Assembly: GCA_018729555.1 (NCBI GenBank)
Contig: JAHHQG010000025.1
Location: forward strand, 1 to 64,000
Source of the DNA: Clostridiales bacterium
Lineage (GTDB): Bacteria; Bacillota; Sulfobacillia; RBS10-35
Direction: 5' to 3'
DNA length: 64,000 bases
The position numbers were made by a program, and so were the translations under genes. Each line of letters begins with the position of its first letter. The first letter of the stretch is position 1. The notes below the pieces were generated by a model. The model saw only the letters and a list, made by a program, of their open reading frames with translations. It was not told where the DNA came from and searched no databases. This document shows positions 18,084-26,465 of the stretch, piece by piece.

Positions 18084-19106
18084 ATGAGCCGTTCGGCGAT
18101 CCTTCTGGCGGGAGGCCTGGGGAGCCGTCTTCATCCCCTCACCCAGGACCTGCCCAAGCCCATGGTTCCAATTTTGGGGAAACCCTGGTTGGAGTGGCTT
18201 CTGGAGAGGCTTCACCGGGAAGGCTGGACCGATGTGACCTTAAGCCTTCATTACGGAAAAGATCAGATTGTGGAGTATTTTGCAGCTTGGCAGCCGGAAC
18301 TGCGATTTGTGGTGGAGCCGGAGCTTTTGGGCACGGCGGGGGCTCTTCGCTACGCCCTTCCTGACGAAGGCGACCGTTTTTTGGTGCTGAATGCCGATAT
18401 CGTCCACAGCTTTCCGGTGCAAAAGCTGTGGGCCTTCCACCTGGAGAAGGGATCCCAGGCCACCATCGGCCTGGTGGAGGTGGAAGACCCCAGCGCCTAC
18501 GGGTCGGTGCAGATCGACGCCGAGGGGAGGGTGAGGGCCTTCCGGGAGAAGCCCAGGGCCGGGGAAGCTGTGGGCCGGTGGGTGAACGCAGGGATCTACA
18601 TCTTTGAGCGCAGCTTCCTCGAATCCATCCCCCGGGGGGAAAAGCTCTCCCTGGAGCGGGACATCTTCCCCCGCCGGTTGGCGGAAGGGGTGAAGATCTA
18701 CGGCCTTCCCTTGAAGGGATACTGGCAGGACATCGGAACCCGAGACCGGTACCTGAAGCTGCACCAGGACATCCTTAAGGGCCACTGCCCCTTGGAGATC
18801 CCCGCCCGGCTGGAGGCTCCCCGCCTCTGGGTTGGGGAAGGGGTGCGGATCGAGAAGGGGGCGCGGATCTTCCCGCCGGTGGTCTTAGGCGAAGGGACCT
18901 GGGTGGAAGAGGGGGCCCAGGTGGGGCCCTGGACGGTGACGGGACGGGGCGTCCGGATCCGCAAGGGGGCGTCGGTGGTGGAGTCGGTCCTCTGGGATCG
19001 GGTGGAGGTGGCCCGGGGGGCCAGCATCCGCAGGTCGGTGGTGGGCATCGGCGCCCAGGTGGAAGGGCCCATCCAGGATCTCCTGGTGGCGGCGGGATCG
19101 AGGTGA
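18084..19106 (+). CDS. Sugar-1-phosphate nucleotidylyltransferase (GDP-mannose pyrophosphorylase-like)
   Basis: 340 residues. The N-terminal Rossmann-type nucleotidyltransferase domain begins AILLAGGLGSRLHPLT followed by DLPKPMVPI, the signature for NTP and sugar-phosphate binding. NADI near residue 108 is the metal site. Residues ~245-340 form hexapeptide-type left-handed beta-helix repeats (VGEGVRIEKGARI and similar). It would make NDP-sugar from sugar-1-phosphate; the neighbours suggest mannose-1-P, but the nucleotide and sugar cannot be read directly. Strong SD AAAGGAGGG. The stop overlaps the next gene (GTGA). Confidence 0.88.
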   Translation: MSRSAILLAGGLGSRLHPLTQDLPKPMVPILGKPWLEWLLERLHREGWTDVTLSLHYGKDQIVEYFAAWQPELRFVVEPELLGTAGALRYALPDEGDRFLVLNADIVHSFPVQKLWAFHLEKGSQATIGLVEVEDPSAYGSVQIDAEGRVRAFREKPRAGEAVGRWVNAGIYIFERSFLESIPRGEKLSLERDIFPRRLAEGVKIYGLPLKGYWQDIGTRDRYLKLHQDILKGHCPLEIPARLEAPRLWVGEGVRIEKGARIFPPVVLGEGTWVEEGAQVGPWTVTGRGVRIRKGASVVESVLWDRVEVARGASIRRSVVGIGAQVEGPIQDLLVAAGSR

Positions 19107-21364
19107 CGCCGGTGAAAAAGCTGGTCATCGTCAGCACCTACCCGCCCCGGCGGTGCGGGCTGGCGTCCTTCAGCCAGCACCTGCGGGAGGGGCTCCTCTC
19201 GGCAGGCCTGCCGGAGGTCCACGTGATCCCCATGATCAAAGACGAAAGCCACCTCACCGATGCGCCGGAGGTCCTCACCACCATCCGCCATGACGTGCGG
19301 GAGGACTACCGGGAGGCCGCCCGGGCGGCCCGTGAAAAAGGGGTCGATGCCGTCCTCTTGCAGCATGAGTACGGGATCTTCGGCGGCGAGGCGGGAAGCT
19401 ACATCCTGGACTTTTTGGAGGAGGTTTCCCTTCCCGTGGTGGCCACCCTCCACACCGTCCTGGAGGAGCCGGTGCCTCCTTACGGTCCCATCCTGAAGGA
19501 ACTCATGGCGAAGGTGGCCAAAGGGGTGGTCATGGCCCGGCGGGGCCAGGAGATTCTCCAGGAGGTCTACGGCATCCCGGCGGAAAAGATCGCCGTCATC
19601 CCCCACGGGGTCCCCTTGAACCGTCCCCTCTTGCCCGACGGCCGGCAAAAGTGGGGTTGGGAAGGCCGCCAGGTCCTCATGACCTTTGGCCTTCTGGGAC
19701 CGGGAAAGGGCATCGAAACGGTCTTGGAGGCGCTTCCGCGGGTGGTGGAGACCCATCCCCGGGTCCTCTATGCCGTCGTGGGGGCCACCCATCCGGAGGT
19801 CTTGAAGCGGGAAGGGGAAGCCTATCGGCGGTCCCTGGAGGAAAAAGTAAAGGAACTGGGTCTGGAACATCACGTGCAGTTCATCAACCGGTTTGTCAGC
19901 GATGAGGAGCTCTTGCAGTTCCTGGCCCAGATCGACGTCTACGTCTCGCCCTACCCCCATGCCCAGCAGATCACCAGCGGGACCCTCACCTACGCCTTGG
20001 CCATGGGATGCCCCATCGTCTCCACGCCCTATACGTACGCCCGGGAACTCCTTTCGGGGGGCGCGGGGGTCCTGGTCCCCTTCCGCGACCCGGTGGCCCT
20101 GGCGACGGCCCTCAACGAGATCCTGGGGAGCCCCCAGCTCCAGGCGGATCTTCGGCGAAAGGCCCGGCAGCGGGCCCAGGGATTCGACTGGGAGTCGGTG
20201 GCCCGCCGCTACCTGGACCTGGTGGAAGAGATCACCGGGGGAACACCCCTCTGGTCGGCGGGAGCGCCGGGCGAGATCGTGAACTTTCCGCCCCTTCGCC
20301 TGGACCACTTGCGCCGGATGACGGACGATACGGGCCTCATCCAGCATGCCTTGGGGGCCGTTCCCAACCGCTGGACGGGGTACACCACCGACGACAACGC
20401 CCGAGCTCTTTTGCTGACGGTGAGGGCTGCCCGGGAAGGGTATCCCGAGGCGGAAGAGCTGGCCCACACGTACCTCGCTTTCTTGGCCTTTGCCTTGGAG
20501 CCTTCGGGATGGTTCCACAACAACATCAGCTATGATCGGCGGTTTCTCCCCGAAGAGCCCTCCGCAGACACCCAGGCCCGGGCCCTCTGGGCCCTTGCGG
20601 AAGCGGCCCATTACTGGGGCGCCAGCGACCACGGCTGGGCGGCGGCCGATCTTTTCCGAAAGGGCTTAAAGGGAGCCCGGGAGGTCCACAGCATCCGGGG
20701 GTGGGCCGGCCTCATCATGGCCCTCAGCGCCTTCTGGCCCGGGCCTGAGGGATGGGCTCCGGAGAAGGAGCACTGGGAGGCGGGGCCGGGGCCCGAAGAG
20801 ACGGCCGTTTGGATGGAGGACCTGGCCCGCCGGCTGGTGAAGGCCTATGAGGACCATCGGGACGGGTCCTGGCGCTGGTTCGAAGACAAGATGACCTACG
20901 AGAATGCCCTTTTGCCTTTGGCCCTTCTCCGGGCCGGAAGGGTTCTGGAAAAGGAGCGCTATCACGAGGTGGGTCTGGAAACCCTCCGCTTCCTTTCGCA
21001 GGTGACCTTTGAGGGAGACCTCTTCGTTCCCGTGGGGAATGACGGATGGTACCCCAAAGGAGGGCGAAAGGCGATTTACGATCAGCAGCCCCTGGAGGCC
21101 GGCATGATGGTCTGGGCGGCTCTTGAAGCCTATCGTGTGACCGATGATCCCCTTTGGTACCGGCGGGCGGAAGCGGCGGGCCGCTGGTTTCTCGGGCAGA
21201 ATACCCTGGGGCTGGCGCTTTACGATGAAAAGACGGGAGGATGTCGCGACGGCCTTTCCCCCGAAGGGGTGAGCCGCAACCAGGGGGCGGAATCCACCTT
21301 GGTGTGGCTTTTGGCCCGGCAGGTCCTGGAGAAATGGGCTGTGGAAGCCCGCTCGGTGAGGTGA
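19103..21364 (+). CDS. GT4 glycosyltransferase fused to a C-terminal toroid-like domain
   Basis: 753 residues. Residues 1-390 form a GT-B glycosyltransferase of family 4 type: an N-terminal STYPPRRCGLASFSQHL loop, a LQHEYGIFGGE segment, and a C-terminal donor site with GPGKGIETVLEAL and SGTLTYALAMGCPIV. Residues ~400-753 are helix-rich with aromatic motifs (NRWTGYTTDDNARALL, DQQPLEAGMMVWAALEAYR), as expected for an (alpha/alpha)6-type domain with a glycosidase- or phosphorylase-like fold. Activity of the second domain is unknown. It overlaps both neighbours by a few bases, so the three proteins are probably made together. Likely substrate is the NDP-sugar made by the flanking enzymes. Confidence 0.82.
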   Translation: MTPVKKLVIVSTYPPRRCGLASFSQHLREGLLSAGLPEVHVIPMIKDESHLTDAPEVLTTIRHDVREDYREAARAAREKGVDAVLLQHEYGIFGGEAGSYILDFLEEVSLPVVATLHTVLEEPVPPYGPILKELMAKVAKGVVMARRGQEILQEVYGIPAEKIAVIPHGVPLNRPLLPDGRQKWGWEGRQVLMTFGLLGPGKGIETVLEALPRVVETHPRVLYAVVGATHPEVLKREGEAYRRSLEEKVKELGLEHHVQFINRFVSDEELLQFLAQIDVYVSPYPHAQQITSGTLTYALAMGCPIVSTPYTYARELLSGGAGVLVPFRDPVALATALNEILGSPQLQADLRRKARQRAQGFDWESVARRYLDLVEEITGGTPLWSAGAPGEIVNFPPLRLDHLRRMTDDTGLIQHALGAVPNRWTGYTTDDNARALLLTVRAAREGYPEAEELAHTYLAFLAFALEPSGWFHNNISYDRRFLPEEPSADTQARALWALAEAAHYWGASDHGWAAADLFRKGLKGAREVHSIRGWAGLIMALSAFWPGPEGWAPEKEHWEAGPGPEETAVWMEDLARRLVKAYEDHRDGSWRWFEDKMTYENALLPLALLRAGRVLEKERYHEVGLETLRFLSQVTFEGDLFVPVGNDGWYPKGGRKAIYDQQPLEAGMMVWAALEAYRVTDDPLWYRRAEAAGRWFLGQNTLGLALYDEKTGGCRDGLSPEGVSRNQGAESTLVWLLARQVLEKWAVEARSVR

Positions 21365-23088
21365 TGGATCTGGAGATCAAAGAGAAGCCTTGGGGTCGGG
21401 AAATCTGGTATGCCGTCACCGATCGGTATGCGGGAAAGATCCTGGAGGTGAAGGCGGGTCAGGCCCTGAGCCTCCAGTACCACCGGAGAAAGAAAGAGAC
21501 CCTCTACGTCCAGGAGGGAAAGGGAAAGCTCCAGCTGGGGGATGAAATCTTGGAGGTGGGGCCGGGCCAGGCCTTCACCATCGAGCCCGGCACGATCCAC
21601 CGGATCGAGGCTATCACCGACCTTCGCATTTTGGAGGTGTCCACTCCCGAGCTGGACGATGTGGTGCGGCTGGAAGACCGCTACGGCCGGGTGGACGGGA
21701 CAGCAGCCCGGGCGCCTTTCGAGCCGGTGCCGGAGATCTACCGGTCCTATGACATCCGGGGAACCTACGGAAAAAACCTCACGGAGGAAGATGCTCGCCG
21801 GCTGGGCTGGGCCGTGGCGGACCTGGTGCGGGAAAAGGGGGAGGATCGGGTCCTCCTTTGTCGCGATGCCCGGGCATCCTCTCCCGCCCTGGCGACAGCC
21901 CTCGCCCAGGGCCTCATGGAAGGGGGCGTCAACGTCCTGGATCTGGGGGAGGGGATTTCGCCCCTTCTCTACTGGGCCCGGGAATTCTACGGCGTCGATG
22001 GGGCCGTCATGGTGACGGGGAGCCACAACCCCAAGGAGGAAAACGGCTTTAAGGTCGCCCTAGGCCCCGGGACCCTCTACGGGGAAGCCATCCGGGATCT
22101 CTACTTTCGCTCCCAGAATGAGCCCAAGGGGGTGCCCCGGGGGCGGCACCGGTTTTTGAACCCCATCCCTTCCTACGTGGACATGATGGCGGGCCGCATC
22201 CAGCTGGAACGGGAGCTCCACGTGGTGGTGGATGCGGGAAACGGCGCGGCCGGCCCCATCGCGCCGCTGGTCTACCGTCGCCTGGGGGCTCGGGTGACGG
22301 AGCTTTACTGCCGCCCTGATCCCGAGTTTCCCCATCACCACCCCGATCCGGTAGTCCCAGAAAACCTCCGGGATCTTCAGAAAAAGGTGGTGGAGCTGGG
22401 GGCCGATGTGGGCCTCGCCTTTGACGGCGACGGCGATCGTTTGGGTGTGGTGGATGACCAGGGAAATATCCTCTGGGGCGACCTTTTGATGATCCTTTTC
22501 TGGCGGGAGATCCTCCCGAAATATCCGGGAGCCACCGCCCTGGTGGAGGTCAAATGCTCCCAAGCCCTTCCCGAAGAGATCGAGCGGCTGGGGGGAAAGC
22601 CCGAATTTACCCGCACCGGCCATTCCTACGTGAAGGCCCGGCTGCGGGAGACGGGGGCTCCCTTTGCGGGAGAGATGTCGGGCCACTTTTTCTTCGCCGA
22701 TGAGTACTACGGCTTTGACGATGCGGTCTACGCCGGGGCGAGGCTTTTACGGATTCTCTCCCGGGAAGGGAAAAAGCTCAGCCAACTGACAAACGATATC
22801 CCCCGCTACCCCGTCACGCCCGAAACAAGGGTCTACTGCCCTGAAGGGCGAAAGGAGGAGGTCATCGAAGGGATCCAAGCCTACTTCCAGGGGCGCTATC
22901 CTCTCCTCCTGGTGGATGGCGTGCGGGTTCAGTTCCCGGGAGGCTGGGCGTTGGTGCGGGCCTCTAATACCCAGGAGGTCCTGGTTCTCCGGGCGGAAGG
23001 AAAGACGGAGAGAGATCTTTTGGAGATCAAGGCCGCTATGGAAGAGGCTCTTCGGCCCTACTATTTCCTCGGGCCCATCCCATGGTAG
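21364..23088 (+). CDS. Cupin (mannose-6-P isomerase-type)-phosphomannomutase fusion
   Basis: 574 residues. Residues 1-115 are a cupin of the type found in type II phosphomannose isomerase (KPWGREIWYAV, LSLQYHRRKKETLYVQEG, FTIEPGTIHRIEA). Residues ~120-574 are a phosphohexomutase: IYRSYDIRGTYG, the phosphoserine loop TGSHNP with S220, the metal loop FDGDGDRLG with D354, and GEMSGHFFF for sugar binding. Together they could convert fructose-6-P to mannose-6-P to mannose-1-P. I chose ATG 21364, which overlaps the upstream TGA, because the cupin begins there. The fusion is unusual: this cupin is normally attached to the pyrophosphorylase. Confidence 0.87.
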   Translation: MDLEIKEKPWGREIWYAVTDRYAGKILEVKAGQALSLQYHRRKKETLYVQEGKGKLQLGDEILEVGPGQAFTIEPGTIHRIEAITDLRILEVSTPELDDVVRLEDRYGRVDGTAARAPFEPVPEIYRSYDIRGTYGKNLTEEDARRLGWAVADLVREKGEDRVLLCRDARASSPALATALAQGLMEGGVNVLDLGEGISPLLYWAREFYGVDGAVMVTGSHNPKEENGFKVALGPGTLYGEAIRDLYFRSQNEPKGVPRGRHRFLNPIPSYVDMMAGRIQLERELHVVVDAGNGAAGPIAPLVYRRLGARVTELYCRPDPEFPHHHPDPVVPENLRDLQKKVVELGADVGLAFDGDGDRLGVVDDQGNILWGDLLMILFWREILPKYPGATALVEVKCSQALPEEIERLGGKPEFTRTGHSYVKARLRETGAPFAGEMSGHFFFADEYYGFDDAVYAGARLLRILSREGKKLSQLTNDIPRYPVTPETRVYCPEGRKEEVIEGIQAYFQGRYPLLLVDGVRVQFPGGWALVRASNTQEVLVLRAEGKTERDLLEIKAAMEEALRPYYFLGPIPW

Positions 23089-23178
23089 GCAGGGGGATCT
23101 TTTTTAAAGGTGCTGGGAGGACGCTGACCGGGGGCGGCTGGGTTCTCTGCCACCCTTCGGAGGTGAAGGGGAGATGAG

Positions 23179-23406
23179 GTGGAAGCTTTCTTCCACCGGG
23201 GCGGGACGAGGCTTCCCTTTGAGGATCAGCCGGGCCGGCTCCTTTTGGGGAAGGCCCGCCACCCCATCGCCGGGGTGGCCCCCAGAGGGTTTTCTCTCCT
23301 CAAGGCGAACCCAAAAGGCTTTGCCTTTCTTCCGCTGGAGCCGTTTTATATCATCTGCCGCCCGAGGATTTCCCATCGGTCCAATGCGGCATCCTATGGG
23401 ACATAG
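23179..23406 (+). CDS. Possible small ORF of unknown function
   Basis: A 75-codon ORF (GTG start) lies in the otherwise empty gap 23089-23520. A ribosome-binding-like GAAGGGGAG precedes it. Its product (LPFEDQPGRLLLGKARHPIA...) has a plausible amino-acid mix but no recognised family. A perfect 8-bp hairpin (GGTGGAAG/CTTCCACC) spans its start. It may simply be non-coding leader DNA. Confidence 0.25.
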   Translation: MEAFFHRGGTRLPFEDQPGRLLLGKARHPIAGVAPRGFSLLKANPKGFAFLPLEPFYIICRPRISHRSNAASYGT

Positions 23407-23520
23407 AAGGTGTCAAGGCCGGCTGAAACTTCCCCCGCTTCCGCCAGTCGAAAGGAACTGTTGAAAAAGCAGACGTTTCGGATTTTAGCTCTTTTCCCCC
23501 ACGAGGAAAAGACTTAGAGA

Positions 23521-23548
23521 CCCCCAGGGAGTTCCCCTCCCTGGGGGT
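23521..23548. terminator. Stem-loop terminator between the small ORF region and the MFS gene
   Basis: ACCCCCAGGGAG / CTCCCTGGGGGT stem with a short loop, followed on the plus strand by TTCTTCGGG. It lies just after the stop of the minus-strand MFS gene and could serve either strand, although neither side has a long T run. Confidence 0.6.
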
Positions 23549-23557
23549 TCTTCGGGT

Positions 23558-24853
23558 TTAAGGGGTGGTTTCCACTGACGGAGCCCGTTGCCCCTCCTCT
23601 GGCGCCGGGACGGGCACCCGTTGCATGAGGGGGGTGAAGGCCATGGGAAGGGCTGTGAGGATCATCCCGGCCCCGCTGATCCAGAGGATGGTGACGGAAG
23701 GAAGGGACTGGGTCATGGCGAGGCCGAGAACGGGTCCAAGGAGGGTGCCAAGGTTCGAGAGGGTGACCTGGAAGGAGGCCACCTGGGGTCTTCGCTGCGA
23801 GGGGACGATCATCTGATAAAGAGCCTGTTCCATGGAACCATAGGCCATGGCGGCCATATCTCCCAAGATGCCCCCCACCACCAAGATGGCAAAGATGGCC
23901 AAAAGGCTCCCGCGAGCGGCGGGAAGGGCGAGGCTCCCGAGGCCCACCCCAATGGCTCCCACGAGCGCCACCCGTCCCGGCCCCAGGCGGCGGACGAGAA
24001 GCCCTGTTATGAGGGGGCCCAGGAGAAACCCCGGGCTGGTGAGGGAGCCGATGAAGCCCACTTCGGCGGGGGAAAGGTGGAGGCCCTCCAGCCGGTAGTA
24101 CATGGCCACGGTCCCGGCCATGCCCGTGAAGAGGACCCCCCCGAATTTCGCGAAGAGAAGGGCGGCCACCGACGGGTGCCGTAGGGACCAGGCGATGGAG
24201 CCAAAGAGATGGGTCCACGCGGGGGTCTTGGCGGAGGGGCCCTCCTCTCCTTGGGCTTCTTCTCGGAGTTGCAGCTTGGAAATGGCCGCCGCCGAGAAGA
24301 GATAGAGGAGGCTCACCACGCCGATGACGTTTACGGGCGTGATGAAATGAACCAGAAAGCCGGCCAGGATTGGGCCTGCCGCCAGGGAGATCCCGACGCC
24401 GATCCAGACTTGGTTGTTGGCTTCGGGGATCTCATGGGTTTGGACGATCCGGGGGAGGATGAGGGGCTGGCCGGCGGCGCCAAAGGAGGCGGCGAAAGCC
24501 ACGAAAAAGGGAAGGGCCAAGAGATGCCAGAGCTTTAAGTGGCCGGCCCAAAAGAGAAGAGGTGGTACCGCCAGCACGGCCACCATGGCCCCGTAGGATG
24601 CCACCAGGACCCTTTGGCCGGCTCTGGCTTTTACGAGGAACCCTGCCAGAAGGGCACCCAGAAGGCCTCCCACCGCCTGGAATACCATGAGGCGGGCGGT
24701 ATCTTGGGGACCTCCATGGAAGGTAATGACCACGGCCATGGGAAGGGCGTAGGCCGACATGACGGATCCGAAGGAAGACGTGCTAGCGGCCAGCCAGTAG
24801 AGGCGAAAGTCCGGATAGCGCCAGACGCCTCTCGTCCAAAAGGATGGGTCCAA
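23558..24853 (-). CDS. Major facilitator superfamily transporter
   Basis: 431 residues, with about twelve predicted membrane helices and the N-terminal YPDFRLYWLAASTSSFGSVM typical of MFS proteins of the DHA3/multidrug type (MFS_3-like). A GSMEQALYQMIVPSQRRPQVASF stretch between helices is a common drug-MFS loop. Substrate unknown. The longest ORF starts at 24874, but a TTG at 24853 follows GGAAAGGTGGTG at good spacing, so I prefer it. It appears to be a single gene ending at a terminator. Confidence 0.83.
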   Translation of the reverse strand: MDPSFWTRGVWRYPDFRLYWLAASTSSFGSVMSAYALPMAVVITFHGGPQDTARLMVFQAVGGLLGALLAGFLVKARAGQRVLVASYGAMVAVLAVPPLLFWAGHLKLWHLLALPFFVAFAASFGAAGQPLILPRIVQTHEIPEANNQVWIGVGISLAAGPILAGFLVHFITPVNVIGVVSLLYLFSAAAISKLQLREEAQGEEGPSAKTPAWTHLFGSIAWSLRHPSVAALLFAKFGGVLFTGMAGTVAMYYRLEGLHLSPAEVGFIGSLTSPGFLLGPLITGLLVRRLGPGRVALVGAIGVGLGSLALPAARGSLLAIFAILVVGGILGDMAAMAYGSMEQALYQMIVPSQRRPQVASFQVTLSNLGTLLGPVLGLAMTQSLPSVTILWISGAGMILTALPMAFTPLMQRVPVPAPEEGQRAPSVETTP

Positions 24854-24908
24854 TGGTTCACCACCTTTCCTCAAGCGGGTGCTCTTAGGAGCGGTGCTAC
24901 GTCACCTG

Positions 24909-25607
24909 TCAGGTCCAGTTTGCGACAAATCGTTGAAGCCAAGCCGTCTCAGGTGCATTGGCCATGGCCGTAGCAAAGTTCAGTGTATCACTAGGCGAAA
25001 TTCCTCCATTTACGAAGAGCCACAAGGCAGAAGCATACAGTGTTCTTGTCGTCGAGCTACGGTGAATACTTTTGAGACAAGTTTCGAGGTCGCTTAGCTT
25101 GGCCACGTTTGGGTGGCTCCATGAGAAGAGAAGGTCAGGTGACGCGAAGTCAGTTCCATAATAATCCTTGGCCGTTTGTACGGGGTTGCCCTGTGGAAGT
25201 TTGGCGAGCACAGTGAACGCACACAATTGGGCGAATCCCTCGACAAACCAACGGGGGGGATTGCACAACCTTTTTAGATGGGCCTCGCACACTTCATGCG
25301 TGAGGTGCCAGACATTTCTCTGCCACGGCTCCCACAGGTGCCAAAGAACGGCATCCGCGCCCGGTTCACCCATCACGCCGATGGCACTTGGGTTCTGCAC
25401 GGCAAATATGTGGATGGGAAGAACTTCGGGAAACGAGATGACGTCACCGAATGCCTCACGCCAAGAATCGAGATGACCGAGTATTGTCCCGACGTCCACC
25501 TCTGCTTCCTTCGGGACGTGAAGGGAACCGCCATTAAATGGCGTTACAGTATAAGGAGTCGTGTCAAATGTTAAACCCAGATCCGTAAGCAACAAGACAC
25601 GAGACAT
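24909..25607 (-). CDS. Putative metallopeptidase-like protein with HE-x4-H motif
   Basis: 232 residues, no signal peptide. The centre reads HLTHEVCEAHLKRL followed 10 residues later by RWFVEGFAQL. This layout resembles gluzincins of the MA clan (HExxH ... E). However, the second His is two positions late (HE-x4-H), so a catalytic zinc site is doubtful. ATG at 25607 chosen for its AAGAGGAGG ribosome-binding site; a longer ORF runs upstream into non-coding DNA. Codon use is less GC-biased than its neighbours, and it lies in an IS-rich patch, which suggests horizontal acquisition. Family not recognised. Confidence 0.55.
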   Translation of the reverse strand: MSRVLLLTDLGLTFDTTPYTVTPFNGGSLHVPKEAEVDVGTILGHLDSWREAFGDVISFPEVLPIHIFAVQNPSAIGVMGEPGADAVLWHLWEPWQRNVWHLTHEVCEAHLKRLCNPPRWFVEGFAQLCAFTVLAKLPQGNPVQTAKDYYGTDFASPDLLFSWSHPNVAKLSDLETCLKSIHRSSTTRTLYASALWLFVNGGISPSDTLNFATAMANAPETAWLQRFVANWT

Positions 25608-25693
25608 AATGCCATGCCTCCTCTTGGCCTTCGTATCAAGGATCCTACGATTTAAGATGGCCAGCGGGGCGCGCTCCCGCTGGCCCCTCGCTG

Positions 25694-25747
25694 CTACTCG
25701 CGAATGTAAATGATGACATCCGGAAGGATGATGATCACACCACCCAT
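25694..25747 (-). CDS. Candidate 17-residue hydrophobic peptide
   Basis: ATG-started micro-ORF encoding MGGVIIILPDVIIYIRE, about 85 bases upstream of the metallopeptidase-like gene on the same strand. TTTTAGGAGGG lies upstream at somewhat long spacing. An upstream in-frame ATG would lengthen it to 30 residues. It could be a leader or signalling peptide, or chance. Confidence 0.25.
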   Translation of the reverse strand: MGGVIIILPDVIIYIRE

Positions 25748-25844
25748 ATAATCCCGCCTTTGCCCTCCTAAAATATGGCGCGCCATAGAAAGAATACCAG
25801 GACTCAGACAGGATGTAAAGAAGTGGTGTAAACGCCGACTTAGA

Positions 25845-26202
25845 AGTGACCCAGTTGGCGCGGGTTGGAAACTGACCCACCCCTTCGGGTCACTTACTCC
25901 GCAGAGCTGTCCTGTGGCATCACCTCCCTTCGGGTTGGGGTCCCGCCAAACAGTCCCGCCCGCTTCTTCTCCCGAAGCCGGTAGCTCTCGCCCCGGATGT
26001 TGATGACGTGGCTGTGGTGAAGCAGTCGGTCGAGGATGGCGGTGGCGATCACCGAATCGCCCAACACTTCGCCCCACTCCGCAAAGCCCTTGTTACTGGT
26101 CAAGATGATGCTGCCCCGTTCATAACGGGCTATCTTGCAGATATAGGTTGCCGCATCCATGAACCCATAACTCAAACGTCTCAAGAGCTTGATCTTGGTG
26201 TG
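25845..26202 (-). mobile_element. IS21-family remnant (3' end of istB)
   Basis: On the minus strand the last ~100 codons encode the C-terminus of the IstB ATPase helper: KLLRRLSYGFMDAATYIC, then RGSIILTSNKGFAEWGE and VLGDSVIATAILDRLLHHSHV. The stop at 25894 is followed by a GGGTCAGTTTCCAACCCGCG-type IS21 end. The 5' part of istB and all of istA are gone, cut at an ISL3 fragment. Confidence 0.8.
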
Positions 26203-26420
26203 GGACTCTTGTGACGACTCAGACACAAAAAGGAGGCCTCCTGCCGCATATGAAGAAGGGTATGGCGAACGTGCTGGGCGTGAAAGGGTGGATGGTTTAC
26301 AAAGTCGAAACCGGGACTGACGAGGCCGATGTCTACGTAGGACGGCCCAAGAAAGAGGCGCGCTGCCCCCACTGTGGTGCCGTGACTCGCCATACAGGGA
26401 TAAAATCTTCAGGGTGGTGA
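26195..26420 (+). mobile_element. ISL3-family transposase remnant (N-terminus only)
   Basis: The ORF from 26211 reads GMANVLGVKGWMVYKVETG, then YVGRPKKEARCPHCGAVTRH, the zinc-ribbon start of ISL3 transposases. It stops after 69 codons. The 9.3-9.5 kb fragment is a diverged copy of the same segment. No catalytic domain remains. Confidence 0.75.
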
Positions 26421-26465
26421 CGGCGACGCGTGCGTGGGAAATCGTGCCATCCGGGGAGGACGCCT

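Noticed and set aside
18698-20632. 644-codon open frame on the minus strand
   Set aside because: It is antisense to the glycosyltransferase. Its product is His/Gly/Pro-rich with no family features, as expected from GC-rich codon shadowing.
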